Of a stretch of 6,750 nucleotides of DNA, positions 1 to 6,750 are shown piece after piece; the first letter of the stretch is position 1; each line of letters opens with the position of its first letter. The DNA lies in assembly GCA_013813615.1 (NCBI GenBank), contig JACCRJ010000610.1, positions 1-6,750 of the forward strand, read 5' to 3'. The notes beneath the pieces are model-generated. The model was not told the origin of the DNA, made no database searches, and saw only the letters and a program-made list of their open reading frames with translations. Source of the DNA: Lautropia sp. Lineage in GTDB: Bacteria; Pseudomonadota; Gammaproteobacteria; Burkholderiales; Burkholderiaceae_E. The position numbers and the translations under genes are program-made.

Positions 1-690
1 GGTGAGGACGCAGGACTGGGTCGGGATCTCCAGCCGCGAGATCACCTCGTCGAGCATGCGCACCAGTCCCGAGAGCGCGGAGATGCTGTCGCTCGCAGGG
101 TTGACGCCGATGACCGCATCGCCCGCACCGTACAGAAGCCCGTCCACGATCGATGCGGCGATGCCTCGCGGATCGTCGGTGGGATGGTTCGGCTGCAGAC
201 GCACCGCGAGACGTCCTGGCAGCCCGATCGTATTGCGAAAGCGGGTCACGATGCGGCACTTGCGCGCCACCAGTATCAGGTCCTGGTTGCGCATCAGCTT
301 GCTTGCGGCTGCCGCCATCTCCGGCGTGATCCCGGTGCGGACGGCGGCAAGGGCCGCTTCGTCGGTCGCGTCGGACAGCAGCCAGTCGCGGAAGTCCCCC
401 ACGTTCAGGTGCGCGATCGGTGCGAAGGCCGCAGCGTCGTGGCCATCCATGATGAGGCGCGTCACCTCGTCGCTCTCGTAGGGGATCAGTGCCTCGTCCA
501 GGAAGCGCTTCAGCGGCAACTGCGCGAGGCACATCCGCGCGGCCATCCGCTCGACCGCGCTGCCGGCGGCGATGCCGGCCAGCACGTCGCCCGAGCGCAG
601 GGCCGTGGCCTTGGCCATCACCTCCTTGAGGTCGCGGAACTGCCAGGAGTGATTGCCGATGGTGTGACTGTATGGATGCCCGGATCGCAT
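1..690 (-). CDS. eutB: Ethanolamine ammonia-lyase large subunit, N-terminal half (partial, runs off the window)
   Basis: EutB is the catalytic large subunit of the adenosylcobalamin-dependent lyase that converts ethanolamine to acetaldehyde and ammonia; it works with EutC. Translating the minus strand from the ATG at 690 gives 230 residues with no stop to the window edge, about half of the usual 450-460. The N-terminal stretch FRDLKEVMAKA..LRSGDVLAGIAA (residues 18-42) matches the family opening. RLQPN (164-168) supplies R164 and Q166, and GAGDAVIGVNP (188-198) supplies N197. These correspond to the E. coli substrate-binding residues R160, Q162 and N193, a constant offset of four. The last visible residues, IPTQSCVLT, match the E. 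coli IPTQGCVLA segment. A purine-rich GGAGAGG lies just before the ATG, rather close for a ribosome binding site. The gene starts 55 bp after the deacylase stop on the same strand, so co-transcription is possible. No microcompartment gene is visible. Identity is from recalled family sequence. Confidence 0.95.
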   Translation of the reverse strand, partial: MRSGHPYSHTIGNHSWQFRDLKEVMAKATALRSGDVLAGIAAGSAVERMAARMCLAQLPLKRFLDEALIPYESDEVTRLIMDGHDAAAFAPIAHLNVGDFRDWLLSDATDEAALAAVRTGITPEMAAAASKLMRNQDLILVARKCRIVTRFRNTIGLPGRLAVRLQPNHPTDDPRGIAASIVDGLLYGAGDAVIGVNPASDSISALSGLVRMLDEVISRLEIPTQSCVLT

Positions 691-711
691 GGCCTCTCCA
701 GCCGCTGCCGC

Positions 712-735
712 CTCTACGCTTCTACGCTTTTACGC
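712..735. repeat. Three tandem 8-bp repeats in the deacylase-eutB gap
   Basis: On the plus strand the units CTCTACGC, TTCTACGC and TTTTACGC follow each other directly; the minus-strand consensus is GCGTARAR. They fill about half of the 55-bp gap between the deacylase stop and the eutB start, upstream of the eutB ribosome binding site. They could be a regulator-binding array or simple slippage sequence; nothing here decides between these. Confidence 0.7.
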
Positions 736-745
736 CACCACGCCA

Positions 746-1213
746 CTACTCTACCTGCTGGCAGACGTCCACCCAAGTGCCGCCCACCAGTTCAGCCAGC
801 CGCTGCGGCGAAACCCGCACCGCGGTGTGCACGCCACCGGCTGCCGGAATGACCTCGTCGAAGGCCCGCAGGGCCATGTCGCAGTAGACCGGCAGCGGCG
901 TCGCCAGGCCGAACGGGCAGACCCCGCCGACCGGATGGCCGGTCAGGGCGAGGACCTGGACCGCGTCGAGCATCCGGGCTTTGCCGCCGAACACGCTCCT
1001 GAGTTTGCGGTTGTCCAGGCGCGAATCGCCGCGCGCGACCACCAGCAGATTGCGCTCGCCGACCCGCAGCGAGAGGGTCTTGGCGATCCGCCCCGGCTCG
1101 ACCCCGTGTGCCTCGGCCGCCAGCGCCACCGTCGACGTCTCGACCGGCAGTTCGATCACCTCGATGTCCGGCGCCTTCTCGGCAAAGAACGCGCGCACCG
1201 TTTCAACACTCAT
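746..1213 (-). CDS. YbaK/ProX-family aminoacyl-tRNA deacylase (trans-editing protein)
   Basis: This 155-residue protein is a single YbaK/aminoacyl-tRNA editing domain. Members are free-standing cytoplasmic enzymes that hydrolyse mischarged aminoacyl-tRNA, such as Cys-tRNA(Pro) or Ala-tRNA(Pro), and so correct synthetase errors. Visible hallmarks are the RIAKTL segment with the conserved lysine at residue 45 (equivalent to the essential Lys of YbaK proteins), LDNRKL at 66-71, and the glycine-rich T-G-H-P-V-G-G-V-C-P-F-G motif at 91-102, which lines the editing pocket (TGYLVGGISPLG in E. coli YbaK). Length fits the family and the ends look intact. The ATG at 1213 gives the standard N-terminus, but the upstream sequence has only a weak GATGAG-like ribosome binding site. 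The gene lies 133 bp after uvrA and 55 bp before eutB on the same strand. Which tRNA it edits cannot be read from the sequence; it differs enough from E. coli YbaK that I give no symbol. Confidence 0.93.
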   Translation of the reverse strand: MSVETVRAFFAEKAPDIEVIELPVETSTVALAAEAHGVEPGRIAKTLSLRVGERNLLVVARGDSRLDNRKLRSVFGGKARMLDAVQVLALTGHPVGGVCPFGLATPLPVYCDMALRAFDEVIPAAGGVHTAVRVSPQRLAELVGGTWVDVCQQVE

Positions 1214-1258
1214 CCATGCGGCTCATCTAAGAAGCGACCCGTCCAGCAGCCGCCGCGG

Positions 1259-1335
1259 ATCCGGCTCCGCCGGTCATCCGGCTCCGCCGGTGGCGCCCCC
1301 TTGCGGGGAACTGCCGAAAGGCGCTTCGGGAGGAG
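1259..1335. repeat. Palindromic intergenic repeat cluster (tandem hairpins)
   Basis: Between uvrA and the deacylase gene lies a dense group of short inverted repeats. Two 17-bp tandem copies of ATCCGGCTCCGCCGGT(C/G) occupy 1259-1275 and 1276-1292. Each can fold as CCGGC-TCC-GCCGG, a 5-bp stem with a 3-nt loop. Next come CCCC-TTGC-GGGG (1297-1308) and CCGAA-AGGCGC-TTCGG (1314-1329); within the latter, GCC-GAAA-GGC is an alternative tetraloop hairpin. No T-run follows on either strand, so this is not a classical intrinsic terminator. The composition resembles GC-rich repetitive palindromes scattered between genes in many betaproteobacterial chromosomes; that comparison is from memory. In the uvrA transcript it would lie directly after the stop codon and could act as a 3' stabiliser or partial terminator. 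Confidence 0.8.
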
Positions 1336-1346
1336 CGTCACCTTCC

Positions 1347-4478
<3,132 letters not shown>

Positions 4479-4634
4479 CGGTTCGATCGCGATTCCTCTG
4501 GCCAACCTGCAACTATACCTAATCGGCAAAGCCGGCCGGACCCGGCGGCGCTCCCGACCGAGGGGAGCGGGGCCCGATCCCGGGGCGCCGGCCTCCATCC
4601 CTGCTGCTACCATTCGGCTGATGGTGAGCGCAAC
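4479..4634. promoter_or_regulatory. Divergent uvrA / MFS transporter promoter region
   Basis: This 156-bp stretch separates two divergent starts and should hold both promoters. The most AT-rich patch is 4510-4523. On the minus strand it contains TATAGT (4517 to 4512), a fair -10 candidate for uvrA, but no good -35 lies at the right distance. On the plus strand the same patch reads CTATACCTAAT, a possible -10 for the transporter. Downstream of it the plus-strand leader can form the hairpin CGCTCCC-GACCGAG-GGGAGCG at 4549-4569. I see no LexA box of the CTGT-N8-ACAG type, although uvrA is SOS-controlled in E. coli. Region assignment is sound; individual promoter elements are guesses. Confidence 0.45.
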
Positions 4635-5924
4635 GTGAGCAATACGTCGGTGAGCGACACGTCGGCCGACCGCGTCGACGACTTGCGCATGACCCCTTTC
4701 GAACGCAACGCCAGTATCTGGCTGGCGTTGCTCTATGGCTCGCGGATGCTCGGCATGTTCCTGATCCTGCCGGTGTTCGCGGTGCATGCCGCCGGCATGC
4801 CCGGCGGCAGCAACGCGGCCCTGGTCGGCCTCGCCTTCGGCATCTACGGGCTGACGCAGGCGCTGTTCCAGATACCCTTCGGCGCCGCGTCGGACCGCTT
4901 CGGCCGCAAGCCGGTCATCACCGCCGGGCTCCTGCTGATGCTGGCCGGCAGCCTCGTTGCCGCCGCTGCCGACACGCTGGCCGGACTCACTCTTGGCCGC
5001 GCCCTGCAGGGCGCCGGCGCGGTGTCGGCGGCGATCAGCGCCCTGCTCGCCGACACCACCCGCGATTCCCAGCGGACCAAGGCGATGGCAATGGTCGGTG
5101 CGATGATCGGCGTGTCCTTCGCGTTCTCGCTGGTCGCCGCGCCCCTGTTGTATCAGGCCGTCGGCCTCTCCGGCATCTTCGTCGTGACGGCGCTGCTGGC
5201 GGCCGCGGGCATCGCGATCGTCTGGTGGCTGATTCCGTCGCCCGGAAGATCGGGCGAGGCCGCGGTACGCAGCGCCGGGCGCAGCGGTCGCGGCAATGCC
5301 GACAGCACCGCCGCCGCCGGTAGCGGACCGCGCAGGATCCTGGACGCCGACATGATGCGGCTCAACTTCGGCGTCTTCGTCCTGCACCTCACGCAGATGA
5401 CGCTGTTCGTCGTGGTGCCGGCGCGGCTGGTCAATCTCGTCGGCCTGCCGTTGTCCGATCACTGGAAGATCTACCTGCCGGTGGTGATCGCGTCCTTCGC
5501 GGTGATGATGCCGCCGCTGAACTGGGCGGAGCGGGCCGGGCGGCTGCGCGGCCTCTTCCTGTTCGCCATCGGCGGACAGTTCGTCAGCCAGCTGGGGCTT
5601 GCCTTCGTGCCGCCGGGACTCGGCTCGATGTCGGTGTTCCTGCTGGTGTTCTTCATCAGCTTCAATATGCTCGAAGCGCTGATGCCGTCGCTCCTCTCGC
5701 GGCTTGCCCCATCCAGTGGCCGCGGCACGGCGATGGGAATCTTCAGCACGACCCAGGCGCTCGGCATCTTCGCCGGCGGCGCGCTGGGCGGGCTGCTGGC
5801 GCATCGCCTCGGCGACGCCAGCGTCTTCGTTGCGTCGGCGCTGCTCATCGCAGTGTGGGCGGTGGTGGCCCGTGGCGCCCGACGCTGGCCCGGGCGCCAT
5901 GGCGTCGTCGGCTCGGGGGTCTGA
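4635..5924 (+). CDS. MFS transporter, YajR-like, lacking the C-terminal YAM domain
   Basis: This 429-residue inner-membrane protein is a major facilitator superfamily transporter, probably a proton-coupled exporter; its substrate is unknown. The closest family I recall is E. coli YajR: both share MTPxER near the N-terminus, RMLGMF..LPV in TM1, and [15 protein letters not shown] in TM2. MFS motif A follows as [12 protein letters not shown] (83-94, with D87, R88, R91), and [10 protein letters not shown] in TM4 carries R122. LNFG (TM7), HWK-YL, and [10 protein letters not shown] and [11 protein letters not shown] in the C-terminal half also match. Hydrophobic segments fit 12 helices, with a Ser/Gly/Arg-rich loop between TM6 and TM7. 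It ends shortly after TM12, so the C-terminal cytoplasmic ferredoxin-like domain of YajR (454 aa) is absent. I chose GTG 4635 because GGTGAG lies six bases upstream; ATG 4689, just before TPFER, is a possible shorter start without a ribosome binding site. It is divergent from uvrA and followed by ssb after 229 bp. Confidence 0.92.
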   Translation: MSNTSVSDTSADRVDDLRMTPFERNASIWLALLYGSRMLGMFLILPVFAVHAAGMPGGSNAALVGLAFGIYGLTQALFQIPFGAASDRFGRKPVITAGLLLMLAGSLVAAAADTLAGLTLGRALQGAGAVSAAISALLADTTRDSQRTKAMAMVGAMIGVSFAFSLVAAPLLYQAVGLSGIFVVTALLAAAGIAIVWWLIPSPGRSGEAAVRSAGRSGRGNADSTAAAGSGPRRILDADMMRLNFGVFVLHLTQMTLFVVVPARLVNLVGLPLSDHWKIYLPVVIASFAVMMPPLNWAERAGRLRGLFLFAIGGQFVSQLGLAFVPPGLGSMSVFLLVFFISFNMLEALMPSLLSRLAPSSGRGTAMGIFSTTQALGIFAGGALGGLLAHRLGDASVFVASALLIAVWAVVARGARRWPGRHGVVGSGV

Positions 5925-5970
5925 AGCGCGCCCGACCAGAGCAGACGTCAGGCGTAAGTCGCACGACGGC

Positions 5971-5996
5971 GAGGCCGCGGCAAAGCCGTCGGCCTC
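5971..5996 (+). terminator. Strong hairpin after the MFS gene, possible terminator
   Basis: Forty-six bases after the transporter stop, GAGGCCG-CGGC (5971-5981) pairs with GCCG-T-CGGCCTC (5985-5996). This makes an 11-bp, almost all-GC stem with an AAA loop and one bulged T. It is placed where a terminator would separate the transporter from ssb. No T-run follows, so intrinsic termination would be inefficient by the usual rules; it could instead be an RNA-stabilising structure. Confidence 0.5.
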
Positions 5997-6089
5997 AAGG
6001 CACAATAGCGTCAGTCCCCTCGTTCGCATGCAGCCATGACAGTAGCCTGGCGGCGCCGTAGCGGTGGGACGGGCAGCACGTGCGATACG

Positions 6090-6124
6090 ATTGACACGGT
6101 ATTGACTGACAACGCGGGTAAACA
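6090..6124 (+). promoter_or_regulatory. Candidate ssb promoter/operator with repeated ATTGAC
   Basis: In the ssb leader the consensus -35 hexamer TTGACA occurs at 6091-6096, and ATTGAC is repeated at 6090-6095 and 6101-6106, an 11-bp spacing close to one helical turn. TAAACA at 6119-6124 is the nearest -10-like hexamer but is 22 bp from TTGACA and 11 bp from TTGACT, so neither pairing fits sigma-70 well. A promoter for ssb is expected here because the gene is separated from the transporter by 229 bp and a hairpin. No LexA box is recognisable. Confidence 0.3.
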
Positions 6125-6153
6125 AGACGGCTCGAAAGAGCGGAGGTATTCAA

Positions 6154-6672
6154 ATGGCATCGGTGAACAAGGTAATCCTGGTCGGCAACCTCGGACGCGA
6201 TCCGGAGACGCGCTACTCGCCGGACGGTGCGGCAATCTGCAACGTCTCGATCGCGACCACGTCGCAGTGGAAGGACAAGGCATCGGGCGAGCGCAAGGAA
6301 GAGACGGAGTGGCACCGGGTCACTTTTTATGGCCGTCTCGCCGAGATCGCCGGCGAGTACCTGAAGAAGGGGCGCTCGGTCTATGTGGAGGGCCGGTTGA
6401 AGACCCGCAAGTACAAGGACAAGGAAGGTATCGAGAAGTACGCCACTGACATCATTGCGGACCAGATGCAGATGCTGGGCGGGCGTGAGGGCATGGGCGG
6501 GGCCGATGCGGAAGGCGGCGGCTTTTCGGGACAGTCCGGTGGTGGTCGTGCCGGCGGTGGTGGTGCCCGCGTTGGTGCCGGTGCCGGCGCACCGTCGGGT
6601 GGCGCAGAAGGCGGCACCGCCAAGCGCCAGGCGCCCAATTTCGACGACATGGACGACGACATCCCGTTCTAG
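6154..6672 (+). CDS. ssb: Single-stranded DNA-binding protein (SSB)
   Basis: SSB is the homotetrameric protein that coats single-stranded DNA during replication, recombination and repair and recruits partner enzymes through its C-terminal tip. The 172-residue product has the OB fold at about 1-108, opening with [21 protein letters not shown] and including [23 protein letters not shown]. The DNA-stacking aromatics W39 and W53 match E. coli W40 and W54; Y87 sits where E. coli has W88, a conservative change. Residues 109 to about 155 form a Gly-rich disordered linker. The tail DFDD-type tip, here DMDDDIPF, is intact and is the docking site for repair and replication proteins. The start is firm: GGAGG at 6142-6146 lies seven bases before the ATG. 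Length is close to E. coli SSB (178). It follows the MFS gene on the same strand, but the 229-bp gap and hairpin suggest its own promoter. Confidence 0.98.
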   Translation: MASVNKVILVGNLGRDPETRYSPDGAAICNVSIATTSQWKDKASGERKEETEWHRVTFYGRLAEIAGEYLKKGRSVYVEGRLKTRKYKDKEGIEKYATDIIADQMQMLGGREGMGGADAEGGGFSGQSGGGRAGGGGARVGAGAGAPSGGAEGGTAKRQAPNFDDMDDDIPF

Positions 6673-6711
6673 CGAATTACGGCACAGTGCGTCTGCCTCA
6701 CCAGGAACCTC

Positions 6712-6750
6712 ATGACGTTGACCGCACACTTGCCGACCCGAAGAACCCTG
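6712..6750 (+). CDS. Possible start of a downstream gene (partial, 13 codons)
   Basis: An ATG at 6712 is preceded by AGGA at 6703-6706 with five bases between, a reasonable ribosome binding site, and the frame stays open to the window edge (MTLTAHLPTRRTL). It begins 39 bp after the ssb stop on the same strand. Thirteen codons are too few to identify a family or to exclude chance. Confidence 0.25.
   Translation, partial: MTLTAHLPTRRTL

Noticed and set aside
1..852. Plus-strand open frames over the eutB region
   Set aside because: The minus strand encodes EutB with matching substrate-binding residues at a constant offset. The plus-strand products show nothing recognisable.
1203..1226. A seven-codon mini-frame (MSRMDEC) overlapping the start of the deacylase gene
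   Set aside because: It could in principle be a leader peptide, but it has no strong ribosome binding site and short frames of this kind are expected by chance.
4599..6125. Continuation of the uvrA frame upstream for about 500 codons on the minus strand
   Set aside because: It is antisense to the MFS transporter, and its translation is His/Arg/Gln-rich low complexity. It cannot be part of UvrA, whose homology starts near 4277.
5995..6729. A 244-codon minus-strand open frame over ssb
   Set aside because: It is antisense to SSB, whose start, OB fold and acidic tip are unambiguous on the plus strand.

Overview
The window is GC-rich chromosomal DNA from a proteobacterium, most likely a betaproteobacterium (Rhodocyclales/Burkholderiales type). 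The evidence is the protein-level resemblance, the neighbourhood of uvrA, a divergent MFS transporter and ssb (an order I recall from betaproteobacterial chromosomes), and a GC-rich palindromic intergenic repeat cluster of the kind seen in such genomes. This assignment is an inference; no rRNA or tRNA is present to test it.

Layout. The minus strand carries three genes read from right to left: uvrA (4478 to 1347), a YbaK/ProX-family aminoacyl-tRNA deacylase (1213 to 746), and the first half of eutB, the ethanolamine ammonia-lyase large subunit (690 down to the window edge, 230 residues present). The plus strand carries a 12-TM YajR-like MFS transporter (4635-5924), divergent from uvrA, and then ssb (6154-6672). 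A possible start of another plus-strand gene lies at 6712, but only 13 codons are visible. Intergenic DNA is limited to five stretches: 691-745 (three 8-bp repeats), 1214-1346 (palindromic repeat cluster), 4479-4634 (divergent promoter region with a hairpin), 5925-6153 (strong hairpin, then the ssb leader) and 6673-6711.

Function. uvrA and ssb are DNA repair and replication genes. The deacylase is a translation quality-control enzyme. eutB belongs to ethanolamine catabolism and presumably continues into eutC outside the window. The genes do not form one pathway; this looks like ordinary core chromosome with a metabolic gene attached.

I find no convincing undescribed system, mobile element, CRISPR array or phage gene. 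The features most worth a second look are in UvrA: an Ala/Pro/Gly-rich N-terminal extension encoded by tandem 15-bp repeats, and a Gly-rich insertion of about 30 residues in the region corresponding to the UvrB-binding domain. Several long open frames antisense to uvrA and the MFS gene are by-products of high GC content.
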